In this document: piece after piece, positions 6,879 through 14,741 of the stretch
Position numbering within the stretch: the first letter of the stretch is position 1
Layout: every line of letters begins with the position of its first letter
From: an uncultured Eubacteriales bacterium
Lineage (GTDB): Bacteria; Bacillota; Clostridia; Lachnospirales; Lachnospiraceae
NCBI GenBank assembly: GCA_900320615.1
Contig: ONSX01000007.1
Span: 1-37,268 of the forward strand
Length of the DNA stretch: 37,268 bases
Reading direction: 5' to 3'
The notes under the pieces: generated by a model
Told to the model about the DNA's origin: nothing
Seen by the model: the letters and a program-made list of their open reading frames with translations, nothing else
Database searches by the model: none
Made by a program: the position numbers and the translations under genes

Positions 6879-8708
6879 TTACTTTCCGAGCTGCGGATCG
6901 TCGTTTCCGGAATTCGATGTAAACAGCTCAAGCATGTTGATCGGATCGTCGTAGTCGGCAAGCCAGCCACCGCGGGCAACATCGAAGTTGCCGGACTTGC
7001 GGTCGTTGAGGAATGTCTGCCAGTCTTCGACAGAGATCTCCATATCGATACCGACTGCTGCGAAATCCTGCTGGATCGCCTGCGCAATGCCCTCATGGCC
7101 AGTGCCATCATTTGTCAGGTAATTGATCTTCAGCGGTGTCTCGGCAGAGAGCTTGTTGTCATCGCCGAACTTGAAGCCCGCATCCTTGAGAAGCGCGATC
7201 GCGTCGTCCGTATCGACATCCTTCGGATAATAGCCGACAGAAGCCTTGTCCGGATATGTATAATCCGAATCATTCTGCTTGAATTCGCCGCCGTTGCCGT
7301 CGCTCATGCCGATCGGGACGAAGGATGTTGCAACCTTCTGCTCTGTCTGCGCAACCGTATCAATGATGTACTGTCTGTCGATCAGCATGGAGAGTGCGCG
7401 CCTCGTCTCAGCAGCCTGAACAGCTGTCATGCCGCTGAACATGTCGCTGTTGACATTAAAGCAGACATAATATGTGCCGAGATTGTCGATGACGTGGAAT
7501 TCCGGTGTATCCTTCAGGTTCTGGATCTCACCTGTCGGGACCGTATCCGCGTAATCGAGATCGCCGGACTGGAATGCCGCAAGGATCGCGGAATCATCTG
7601 CCGAAAGCATGAAATCAAGCTCATCAACAGATACGTTGTCTGCATCATAGAAATTCGGGTTCTTGACATAGGTCATGGACTCGTTGTGCTTCCATGTCTT
7701 TAATGTGTAAGCGCCATCTGTAACAAAGCCAGCCTCGGAAGCCCATGCGCCCGGGTTGGAACCATCTGCATTTGCCGCTTCAACAGACTTCTGCGGAACC
7801 GGCATGAAGACCGGGAACGCAAGGAGCTGCATCATGTACGGGCACGGTGATGTGAGCTTGAAGGTGATCGTGTTGTCGTCTGTCGCCTGAACATTAATCT
7901 GTGTGGAGCCGTCCTCTGAATAGCCGTCAAAAACGGAGAAGAGGTAGGAGTAGTCAGACGCTGTAGCCGGATCTGCCGCTCTCTTCCAGGAGTAGACAAG
8001 ATCGTTCGCGTTCAGTGTTGAACCGTCGGACCACTTGAGGCCTGTCTTCATCTTGATCGTGTACTCTGTGCCGTCATCGGAGACCTGCGGATCACCGTCT
8101 GCAAGAGCTGCAACGATATCCCCGTCAGCGTTGTATGTGTAGAGACCAACGAAAGAGTTCGCCGCAAGAGCTGCGCCATCAACAGTCGAGTTGAGTGCCG
8201 GATCAAGATGATCAGGCTCAGACGCGAGATTAATCTTCATCTTGTCGACGTTCTTACCGTTCTTCTTCGCATACAGGAAATATTTCGTGCCGAAGACGGT
8301 CGAGAAGTCACCCGAAAACGCTGTGTTCTCGAGATACAGATCGTTGTAGTAGTAGATCGGGCAGGCAGCTCCTGTTGCCATGAGCATGTCTTCTGCCTGA
8401 TGGAGCTTTGCTTCGCGATCCTTGAGATCTGTGTCCTTACGGATCTCATCAATGAGAGAGTCATAACCAGACCAGTCCGGAGCCTGCGAATCGCCCTTGA
8501 TCAGAGCATTCAATGTCTTGTTGACGTCAGCCGCATCAAATGCGTCCGCCATCGAAGATGAGCCGGAAGACTCCGTCGTGACGACTGAGCCGGTTCCCCC
8601 GGCAGTTGATGCTGCAGACTTCGATGTCATCGCACTGCCGCAGCCGGCGAGCATGCTGACGACCATGGCGCCGGACAGCGTGCAGGCTAAAACCTGTTTC
8701 TTTTTCAT
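6879..8708 (-). CDS. oppA: Peptide-binding lipoprotein OppA, circularly permuted
   Basis: 609 residues from the ATG at 8708, chosen because AGGAGG lies 7 bases upstream and a lipoprotein signal follows (LAGC, lipid Cys at 23). The protein is a family 5 solute-binding protein that captures peptides outside the cell for OppBCDF. A Ser/Thr-rich linker (24-52) leads to residues ~76-148 (PDWSGYDSL..., ACPIYYYNDLYL, KYFLYA), which match the last ~75 residues of ordinary OppA. The ordinary N-terminus then begins at ~157 (MKINLASEPDHLDPALN), and the protein ends FTSNSGNDDPQLGK, where ordinary OppA would go on with the segment that is here at the front. So the domain order is permuted, not truncated. 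It is last in the opp cluster, with its own promoter and a cre site. Confidence 0.9.
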   Translation of the reverse strand: MKKKQVLACTLSGAMVVSMLAGCGSAMTSKSAASTAGGTGSVVTTESSGSSSMADAFDAADVNKTLNALIKGDSQAPDWSGYDSLIDEIRKDTDLKDREAKLHQAEDMLMATGAACPIYYYNDLYLENTAFSGDFSTVFGTKYFLYAKKNGKNVDKMKINLASEPDHLDPALNSTVDGAALAANSFVGLYTYNADGDIVAALADGDPQVSDDGTEYTIKMKTGLKWSDGSTLNANDLVYSWKRAADPATASDYSYLFSVFDGYSEDGSTQINVQATDDNTITFKLTSPCPYMMQLLAFPVFMPVPQKSVEAANADGSNPGAWASEAGFVTDGAYTLKTWKHNESMTYVKNPNFYDADNVSVDELDFMLSADDSAILAAFQSGDLDYADTVPTGEIQNLKDTPEFHVIDNLGTYYVCFNVNSDMFSGMTAVQAAETRRALSMLIDRQYIIDTVAQTEQKVATSFVPIGMSDGNGGEFKQNDSDYTYPDKASVGYYPKDVDTDDAIALLKDAGFKFGDDNKLSAETPLKINYLTNDGTGHEGIAQAIQQDFAAVGIDMEISVEDWQTFLNDRKSGNFDVARGGWLADYDDPINMLELFTSNSGNDDPQLGK

Positions 8709-8796
8709 AACCTTTCCTCCTTTTCTATCGGCGGCCCTGGAAGCCGCCCTCATCGAAGCTGTGCCTTCCTTTGTACACGGCTTCGTGATATATGGA

Positions 8797-8825
8797 ATCA
8801 TACCGCGCTTATGAAAACCCGTCAA
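8797..8825 (-). promoter_or_regulatory. Internal oppA promoter
   Basis: Minus-strand TTGACG (8825-8820), 17-bp spacer, TATGAT (8802-8797). Transcription would start near 8790, giving a ~80-nt leader to oppA. It lets the binding protein be made in excess of the permease. Confidence 0.75.
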
Positions 8826-8838
8826 GAAAAAGCCTTTC

Positions 8839-8852
8839 TGTGATCGGTTTCA
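8839..8852 (-). promoter_or_regulatory. CcpA cre-like site upstream of oppA
   Basis: Minus-strand TGAAACCGATCACA fits the catabolite-responsive element consensus TGWNANCGNTNWCA at every fixed position. It is embedded in CTGTGA-N6-TCACAG (8838-8855), which also has CRP symmetry. It lies 13 bp upstream of the -35 hexamer and 14 bp past the oppF stop. A hairpin at the end of the oppF message is a further reading. Confidence 0.55.
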
Positions 8853-8866
8853 CAGGTAAATTTGTA

Positions 8867-9847
8867 TTATTTCTCCCAGCAGGCGACCATGTGACCGTTG
8901 CCGCGTTCCGTGAGCGGCGGGCATTCTGCCGCGCAGTGCTCTGTCGCGTACCGGCAACGCGTGCGGAACGGGCAACCGGTCGGCATATGGAGCGGCGACG
9001 GGACGTCGCCCTCCAGAATAATCCGGTGGGAGTGTCTTGCGGTCTCCGGATCCGGGATCGGAATCGCGGATAGCAGGGAGAGCGTGTACGGATGAAGCGG
9101 ATGGCTGTTCAGCTCATCGGCATCCGCTACCTCGACAATCCGGCCGAGGTACATGACCGCAATGCGGTCAGAAATATGGTGGACGACAAGCAGGTCATGC
9201 GCGATAAAGAGGTACGCGACACCAAGCTTGTCCTGCAGATCCTCGAACATATTGATGACCTGTGCCTGAATCGAGACGTCGAGAGCCGACACAGGCTCAT
9301 CGCAGACGATGAAGCTCGGGTTGACTGCCAGCGCGCGGGCAATGCCGATACGCTGTCTCTGGCCGCCGGAGAACTCATGCGCATAGCGCGTCGCGTGCTC
9401 CGCATTGAGGCCGACCAGTTCCATGAGGTGCATGACCTTATCGTGGCGATCCTTCTTCGTCGTGTAGAGATGATGGACATCAAGAGGCTCACCGATGATA
9501 TCCTCGACCGTCATACGCGGATCGAGTGAGGAATACGGATCCTGGAACACCATCTGCATCTTCTTGCGGAGGCGGAAGATGTTCCTGTCCGTCACAAGCT
9601 CTCCGTCGAACCGGAACTCGCCGCCCGTCGGCTCATAGAGCCGGAGCAGCGTGCGGCCGACCGTTGTCTTGCCGCAGCCAGACTCACCGACGAGACCGAG
9701 TGTCTCTCCCGGCCTGATATTGAAGCTGACGCCGTCGACAGCCTTCAGCGGAATGGTCTTGAGGAGCCCCGTCTTGACCGGGAAATATTCCTTCAGGTCC
9801 TTGACCTCGACCAGATAATCACTTTTTTTCTTCTGTTCTGCCGCCAT
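8867..9847 (-). CDS. oppF: Oligopeptide ABC transporter ATPase OppF
   Basis: 326 residues, one of the two cytoplasmic ATPases that power peptide import. Walker A is GESGCGKT (54-61), the ABC signature SGGQRQR begins at 160 and Walker B is VCDEP (181-185). The C-terminal oligopeptide-transporter extension has the usual cysteine-rich motif GCPFRTRC...C...C. Its ATG overlaps the oppD stop by one base (TAATG), so the pair is translationally coupled. Fourth gene of the oppBCDF operon. Confidence 0.95.
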   Translation of the reverse strand: MAAEQKKKSDYLVEVKDLKEYFPVKTGLLKTIPLKAVDGVSFNIRPGETLGLVGESGCGKTTVGRTLLRLYEPTGGEFRFDGELVTDRNIFRLRKKMQMVFQDPYSSLDPRMTVEDIIGEPLDVHHLYTTKKDRHDKVMHLMELVGLNAEHATRYAHEFSGGQRQRIGIARALAVNPSFIVCDEPVSALDVSIQAQVINMFEDLQDKLGVAYLFIAHDLLVVHHISDRIAVMYLGRIVEVADADELNSHPLHPYTLSLLSAIPIPDPETARHSHRIILEGDVPSPLHMPTGCPFRTRCRYATEHCAAECPPLTERGNGHMVACWEK

Positions 9848-10902
9848 TACGCGTTCGCCTCCTTCTTGCCGGACTCGGCCAGCTGTTTATCCCGGACATT
9901 GATCCAGCAGGACGCGTAGTGTCCGTCCGCGATCTTCATTTCCGCTGGAATTTCCGTGAGGCAGATCTTCATCGCGGCATCGCAGCGCGGACAGAAAGCG
10001 CAGCCCCGCGGCATCGCGAGCAGATTGATCGGGGTTCCGCCGATCGGAACCAGCTTCTGCTTCATATTGTCCGCGCGGGGGATCGAGCGGAGCAGTCCCT
10101 TCGTGTACTCATGGTGCGGCCTGTAGAAGATATCATCCGCCGTGCCGCGCTCACAGACGCGGCCGCCATACATGACGATAATCTCATCGCACATGGAGGC
10201 GATGACACCGAGGTCATGCGTGACGATGATGATCGCCATGCCGAGCTGCTTCTGCAAATCCTTCATAAGCTCGAGGATCTGCGCCTGGATAGTGACGTCG
10301 AGAGCGGTTGTCGGCTCATCAGCGATCAGAATGTCCGGCTCGCACGCGAGCGCCATCGCGATCATAACGCGCTGGCGCATGCCGCCGGAGAGCTCGAACG
10401 GGTACTGCTTGATCCGGCTCTCGGGCTCGTTGACGCCAACCATCGTGAGAAGCTCAATCGCGCGCTTTGTCGCATCTTCCTTCGTCTTGTATTTTGTGTG
10501 GAGCTGAAGCGCCTCGCGAAGCTGCCAGCCGACCGTGAAGACCGGGTTCAGGGCCGTCATCGGGTCCTGAAAGATAATGGAACATTTATTTCCGCGGAAA
10601 TCCGCCATCTTCTTCTTGTCCCATTTCAGAATGTTCTCTCCCTTGTAAAGGATCTCGCCGTCAATGACCTTTCCGTCCTCGTCGAGGATCTGCATGATCG
10701 AGTACGCCGTGACCGATTTTCCAGAGCCGGACTCACCGACGACGCCGAGGATCTTGCCTCTGCCGACATCAAAGGACACGCCATTGACTGCCTTCACTTC
10801 GCCGGAATCCGTGAAAAATGAAGTATGTAAATTGCGCACAGAGAGGACAGGTGCTTCGTCCGCTCTGACCGCCGAAGCGGCATTGCTTTCATATTCTGCC
10901 AT
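9847..10902 (-). CDS. oppD: Oligopeptide ABC transporter ATPase OppD
   Basis: 351 residues, partner ATPase of OppF. Walker A is GESGSGKS (56-63), the signature LSGGM begins at 171, and Walker B ends in ADEP (194-197). The C-terminal OppD/F extension carries the cysteines CAFC...C...C that may hold an Fe-S cluster in this family (family knowledge). An N-terminal ~18-residue polar stretch precedes the ABC fold. It follows oppC after 49 bases and overlaps oppF by one base. Confidence 0.95.
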   Translation of the reverse strand: MAEYESNAASAVRADEAPVLSVRNLHTSFFTDSGEVKAVNGVSFDVGRGKILGVVGESGSGKSVTAYSIMQILDEDGKVIDGEILYKGENILKWDKKKMADFRGNKCSIIFQDPMTALNPVFTVGWQLREALQLHTKYKTKEDATKRAIELLTMVGVNEPESRIKQYPFELSGGMRQRVMIAMALACEPDILIADEPTTALDVTIQAQILELMKDLQKQLGMAIIIVTHDLGVIASMCDEIIVMYGGRVCERGTADDIFYRPHHEYTKGLLRSIPRADNMKQKLVPIGGTPINLLAMPRGCAFCPRCDAAMKICLTEIPAEMKIADGHYASCWINVRDKQLAESGKKEANA

Positions 10903-10951
10903 AACAGGTTCCCTTTCTCATATCAAGCCGCACAGACTGTGCGGGCGAAAT

Positions 10952-12031
10952 TCATTTGCGCAGCTTCGGATCGAAGGCATCGCGAAGCGCATCACCGATC
11001 AGGTTGAACGCAAGGACGATGAGGACGATCATGGCCGCCGGGAAGATAAGCTTCCACGGATAGGACTGCATGCCGGAGCGGGCCGTGTTTGCCAGGGAGC
11101 CGAGAGACGGCATCGGAAGCGCAACGCCAAGGCCGAGGAATGACAGATACGACTCCGTAAAGATAGCTGCCGGGATCTCCTGCGCCGTTGTGATGATGAT
11201 AACGGAGAGGCAGTTCGGCAGGATGTGCTTCCGGATGATGCTGCCTGAGGACGCGCCCATGGACTTCGCCGCGAGCACGTATTCATTTTCCTTGATGGTC
11301 AGAATTTCGCCGCGGACGAGCCTCGCCATGCCGACCCAGTAGAGAAGGCCGAAGACAATGAACATTGCGACCATATTTGTACCCAGCTTTCCGATCAGCG
11401 GCACCTTCGAGAAATCCATCGTCTCTTTGAAGACGACAGAAAGAAGGATGATAATCAGAAGGTCGGGCAGCGAGTATATGATGTCGACGATACGCATCAT
11501 GACCAGATCGACGCGCCCTCCTGCATAGCCGGATATGGATCCGTAAATTGAACCAATGACGAGGACCATGAGGGCCGCGAATACGCCGACAAGAAAAGAC
11601 ACTCTCGTGCCGTAGACAACACGGATAAAATAGTCGCGGCAGAGCTCATCCGTTCCCATGATGTGCGGGAACAGACTGACGTCATTTTCCTTCATGTACT
11701 CCTGCTCCGCCTGGGAGTACTGGAACGGTGCGAGGTTCGCAGCCGTCTTGTCTCTGTGGCCGTTGACGGAAATAATATCCGAGTAGCCATACGGAACTAT
11801 CATCGGCGCGAAAATCATGACGCAGATGACGATAACAAGAATAAACATCGAGATGACGGCCAGCGGATTCCGGAACAGCTTCTTCATGCCGTCGCGGAAG
11901 AACGTCGTGGACTTCGCCATGACGTCCTGCTGTCTCTTCTCCTCGTCCGTGGCCTTCTCAAAGACCTTCGGATCAAGCTGCAGGCTCAGCTTACTTTTCT
12001 CAGGTGCTGGTATATCCAGATTTTTTGCCAT
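10952..12031 (-). CDS. oppC: Oligopeptide ABC transporter permease OppC
   Basis: 359-residue inner-membrane permease with a ~60-residue cytoplasmic N-terminus (K/E/D-rich, charged), the first membrane segment at ~63-85 (AVISMFILVIVICVMIF), an extracellular loop, then five more segments. The EAA-type coupling motif for the ATPases is around EYVLAAKSMGASSGSIIRKH. It ends close to DALRDAFDPKLRK, a typical OppC/DppC terminus. Second gene of the operon, 38 bases after oppB. Confidence 0.95.
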   Translation of the reverse strand: MAKNLDIPAPEKSKLSLQLDPKVFEKATDEEKRQQDVMAKSTTFFRDGMKKLFRNPLAVISMFILVIVICVMIFAPMIVPYGYSDIISVNGHRDKTAANLAPFQYSQAEQEYMKENDVSLFPHIMGTDELCRDYFIRVVYGTRVSFLVGVFAALMVLVIGSIYGSISGYAGGRVDLVMMRIVDIIYSLPDLLIIILLSVVFKETMDFSKVPLIGKLGTNMVAMFIVFGLLYWVGMARLVRGEILTIKENEYVLAAKSMGASSGSIIRKHILPNCLSVIIITTAQEIPAAIFTESYLSFLGLGVALPMPSLGSLANTARSGMQSYPWKLIFPAAMIVLIVLAFNLIGDALRDAFDPKLRK

Positions 12032-12069
12032 TTCTTACATTCTCCTTACTAAGCAGATTCCGGAATCCG

Positions 12070-12981
12070 TCAGTCGAGCTTGATTCTCGGATCGACGATC
12101 TTGTAGACGATATCGGACAGCAGGTTCATAATGATCATGATCGTCGCAAGGAAGATCGTGGTGCCCATAATCATGGTGTAATCACGGTTCGTGATACTGT
12201 CGACGAATTTCGAACCGAGACCTCCGATCGTGAAGATCTTCTCGACGACAAGAGAGCCCGTCAGAATTGAAGCAATGAGCGGCCCGACATACGTAATGAC
12301 CGGAATCAGCGCGTTTCGGAGCGTGTGGACGAAAATAACCTTGAGCGGCCTGACGCCTTTCGCACGCGCCGTGCGGACATAATCCTGTCCCAACGCATCG
12401 AGCATACTCGTCTTCGTAAGCCTCGTGATCGTCGCCATCGGTGAAAGCGAGAGCGCAATGACCGGCAGGACATAATTCGGATTTGCCGTGCTCCAGACCG
12501 GCACCCAGCCGAGCTGGATACAGAAAATAAGGAGCAGGAACGACGCCGCGACAAAGGACGGCATCGCCGTAAATAAGGTGACGAAGAAAATGATAACATG
12601 GTCGATCCATGTATTGCGCTTCAGAGCGGCGAGACATCCGAGCACAATGCCGAAGATCAGAGCGACGATAACCGCCATCAGACCGAGCTTTGCAGAGATC
12701 GCGAACGACTCACGAATCGTTTTTGCGATGCTGCGCCCCGTCTTCAGGGATATACCGAAGTCTCCATGGAGAAGGTTCTTCATATAATTGATAAACTGCA
12801 CACCGACAGGCTTGTCGAGTCCGTAACGCTTGTTCAACGCGTCCATGACTGCCTGTGTTTTTGCCTTTTCACCGTTGAACGGCCCGCCGGGGATTGCGTT
12901 CATGGCGAAAAAGGTGATAAAGCAGACCAGGAACAGTGTGACAATAGCCAGCAGGACTCTCTTCACGATATACTTTGTCAA
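12070..12981 (-). CDS. oppB: Oligopeptide ABC transporter permease OppB
   Basis: 303-residue permease; membrane segment 1 is at ~9-29, then a loop ending in the conserved GDFGISLKTGRSI and five more segments. The EAA motif includes DYVRTARAKGVRP. It starts at a TTG (12981-12979): an in-frame TGA lies six codons upstream with no ATG or GTG between, and AGAGGAT precedes the TTG at good distance, so TTG is well supported. It heads the opp operon, with a 160-nt leader that contains an intrinsic terminator. Confidence 0.93.
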   Translation of the reverse strand: MTKYIVKRVLLAIVTLFLVCFITFFAMNAIPGGPFNGEKAKTQAVMDALNKRYGLDKPVGVQFINYMKNLLHGDFGISLKTGRSIAKTIRESFAISAKLGLMAVIVALIFGIVLGCLAALKRNTWIDHVIIFFVTLFTAMPSFVAASFLLLIFCIQLGWVPVWSTANPNYVLPVIALSLSPMATITRLTKTSMLDALGQDYVRTARAKGVRPLKVIFVHTLRNALIPVITYVGPLIASILTGSLVVEKIFTIGGLGSKFVDSITNRDYTMIMGTTIFLATIMIIMNLLSDIVYKIVDPRIKLD

Positions 12982-13030
12982 CTTTTTATCCTCTTTTCAC
13001 TGATTTTTCCCATTTTCATTATGAAACGTC

Positions 13031-13065
13031 AAGAAAAAGGCAATGGCACCCGCCGCACCATTGCC
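13031..13065 (-). terminator. Intrinsic terminator inside the opp leader
   Basis: Minus-strand stem GGCAATGG (13065-13058 on the minus strand) / CCATTGCC, extendable to 11 pairs with two G-T and a GGCGG loop, followed by TTTTTCTT. It lies downstream of the opp promoter and 50 bases before oppB, so it can only act on opp leader RNA or on a short independent transcript of about 110 nt. Confidence 0.75.
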
Positions 13066-13148
13066 TCAGATGTTTCACAAAGAATATGTATGGATTACCC
13101 ACAAAATCCGGTCTGATCAGGCCGTTTTTATAGGTGAACATAGACAAC

Positions 13149-13177
13149 ATTGTAAGGTTTGTGTAAAGTAATGTCAA
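13149..13177 (-). promoter_or_regulatory. Main opp operon promoter
   Basis: Minus-strand TTGACA (13177-13172), 17-bp spacer, TACAAT (13154-13149); near consensus. Start of RNA about 13142. No other good minus-strand promoter is visible before oppB. Confidence 0.75.
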
Positions 13178-13378
13178 GAAATTACACAAGAAGTATACCG
13201 GATCGTGAGCTCCTGTATAGACAAACCGCAGGTTCCCCGGATCCGAAAAGTCCCGGAATGGAAGAAAATTGCGTGTTCCTACAATATTGCTTATTGTTTA
13301 TACTATAGATTCATGAAGTTCTCAAGCAGACGCATTGCAGTGGTACCGCATTAACTTTGTAAATCGTTCTGGGGAAGA
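13178..13378. other. Intergenic region, no gene seen
   Basis: No convincing ORF. It contains an inverted repeat ACAATA-N5-TATTGT (13281-13297) followed by TATACT (13299-13304) on the plus strand, which has no good -35. A 13-codon plus-strand frame beginning at 13313 has no ribosome site. I assign nothing here. Confidence 0.4.
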
Positions 13379-13422
13379 CGAAGAGACGACGGCACAGCTT
13401 TCGCCTGGCCGCCGTCTCTTCG
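13379..13422 (-). terminator. Long GNRA-capped hairpin after the DUF3793 gene
   Basis: Arms 13379-13393 and 13408-13422 pair over 15 bp with one G-T wobble. Read on the minus strand, the 14-nt apical part holds GC-GAAA-GC, a GNRA tetraloop on two pairs. It starts 43 bp after the DUF3793 stop. The sequence after it (TCTTCCCC) is not T-rich, so it may stabilise or process the mRNA 3' end rather than be a standard terminator. Confidence 0.5.
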
Positions 13423-13465
13423 CACACACATATAAGGATTCAGGATTTACAGAATATGGCGGACA

Positions 13466-14017
13466 TTAGTCCGCGACAAGAAGTTTCTCTATACAGCCGT
13501 TCTTCTCAAGGAACCGGCTGTAGCAGGCCGTACATTTGCGGTACTTCGCAAATGTACGCTTTGCCGAATCGACGTCCCCGTAGACCTTCCAGAGGCCTGT
13601 ATATTTACAGTTTGCCGCATGGTTGCGAATAAACCCGGCGACATCTTCCGGCGGATAACTGAGGAAAAGCCCGACCTCATGGGGAAATGAGTCCCCTGTC
13701 TCAAACTGCTCCGCGAGCCTTCTGATGCACTTTCCCGCGTCGCTGCAGTCATAGCCGTCCTCAGACAGAATCTTCCGGGCGTCTTCCTTTTGCAGATCGG
13801 CGGTGAGATGCGTCATGCGGAAGGCATACACAAGCGCCCGGTCCTCCCGCATGTAAAGCGGCACGATGCTGACCCCTTTGCCGGCAAACCGCCTGTTGTA
13901 GTCCCGCACCTCTCCAATAAATTCCCCTCTGTCCTCATACCGGCATAGAAAAAGGCTTCCGGTCTTGAGCCCCGCCATCGTTGGCGAAGCATGTTCAACA
14001 AGCTCCTGGTCAGACAA
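13466..14017 (-). CDS. DUF3793 family protein
   Basis: 183 residues if started at the TTG at 14017, which gives SDQELVEHASPTMAGLKTG at the N-terminus, the way family members begin, with GGAG 6 bases upstream; the frame is open further to 14059 but that part runs through the flavodoxin gene. Conserved landmarks of DUF3793 include the HASPTMAGLKTGSLF start, the central PHEVGLFLSYPPEDVAGF and the C-terminal KYTGLWKVYGD ... TFAKYRKCTACY. The role is not established; the family is commonly found with flavodoxin genes in Clostridia, as here, where the start overlaps the flavodoxin stop by 8 bases. A redox or iron-limitation role is inference. Confidence 0.85.
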   Translation of the reverse strand: MSDQELVEHASPTMAGLKTGSLFLCRYEDRGEFIGEVRDYNRRFAGKGVSIVPLYMREDRALVYAFRMTHLTADLQKEDARKILSEDGYDCSDAGKCIRRLAEQFETGDSFPHEVGLFLSYPPEDVAGFIRNHAANCKYTGLWKVYGDVDSAKRTFAKYRKCTACYSRFLEKNGCIEKLLVAD

Positions 14018-14432
14018 GGCTGGCTCCGAGCTCCTTGCAGGAGGCTTCCGCGTCAGCATCCGGCGCGTCCTGGCAGATCACAGAGTCATGCGCAAGGACA
14101 GCGCCGTCCTGCTTTGCCCGATCCTCCCAGGTGCGCATCCACTCCCCATCGCCCCAGCCGTAGGAACCAAACAGTGCGATCCGCTTATCCTTCAAATCCC
14201 CCTCAACAGATGAGAACATCGGCTCGACCTCGGAATCCTCGAGTTCCTCGGCACCCATGGCGGGGCATCCGAATGCGATGCCGTCATAATTCGGCACCAT
14301 GTCGGATGTGAACTCGCCGGCCTGGATCAGATCGACGTCATAGCCCTTCTCCTTAGCTCCTTCGGCGACTGCATTTGCCATCGCCTCTGTGTTGCCTGTT
14401 CCGCTCCCATATACAACTGCTACCTTGCTCAT
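14010..14432 (-). CDS. Flavodoxin
   Basis: 140-residue short-chain flavodoxin, an FMN electron carrier that can replace ferredoxin. The phosphate-binding loop GSGTGNTE is at 9-16; aromatic FMN-stacking candidates are in the 90s loop (FGSYGWGDGEW, typical of the family) and the 50s loop is AFGCPAMGAEEL. AGGAG lies upstream of the ATG. Monocistronic with the DUF3793 gene. Its own promoter is at 14573-14601. FMN supply could tie it loosely to the riboflavin operon downstream, but there is no direct link in sequence. Confidence 0.95.
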   Translation of the reverse strand: MSKVAVVYGSGTGNTEAMANAVAEGAKEKGYDVDLIQAGEFTSDMVPNYDGIAFGCPAMGAEELEDSEVEPMFSSVEGDLKDKRIALFGSYGWGDGEWMRTWEDRAKQDGAVLAHDSVICQDAPDADAEASCKELGASLV

Positions 14433-14572
14433 AGCTGCTCCTCTCCTGCAGAAAGATTTTTCCAGAGAATCTCCGGGCTGTATCCCCTTCTGTCAGCGGA
14501 TACGGTAAACCTGGCCTCATCTCTTGTTTTATCCATCTTTCCTTCGTTAGATATATTTAATTTTATGGCATA

Positions 14573-14601
14573 AGTTTATCCCGCCTGACCGTGTATGTCA
14601 A
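14573..14601 (-). promoter_or_regulatory. Promoter of flavodoxin-DUF3793
   Basis: Minus-strand TTGACA (14601-14596), 17-bp spacer, TAAACT (14578-14573). The leader is ~135 nt with no clear hairpin. Confidence 0.65.
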
Positions 14602-14640
14602 CCTTTTTCAAAAAGAAGCATAAACTGGCAAAGTCACTGT

Positions 14641-14669
14641 TCATTTTCCGAATGGGCTGCGGTATGATG
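14641..14669 (+). promoter_or_regulatory. Possible promoter of the ABC-FtsX fusion gene
   Basis: TATGAT at 14664-14669 with TTCATT 17 bp upstream; good -10, weak -35. Start of RNA about 14676. Confidence 0.4.
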
Positions 14670-14690
14670 GATGCCTGATATTCAGCAATT

Positions 14691-14717
14691 CCGCTCTCAT
14701 AGCGGCAATACTATGAG
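14691..14717 (+). promoter_or_regulatory. Mutually exclusive leader hairpins before ABC fusion
   Basis: CCGCT-CTCAT-AGCGG (14692-14706) and CTCATAG-N8-CTATGAG (14696-14717) are both perfect inverted repeats and share bases, so only one can form. They lie just before AAAGGA of the ABC gene and could affect ribosome access. There is no T-run. Confidence 0.35.
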
Positions 14718-14741
14718 CCATCTAAAAGAAAAGGAAATGCA

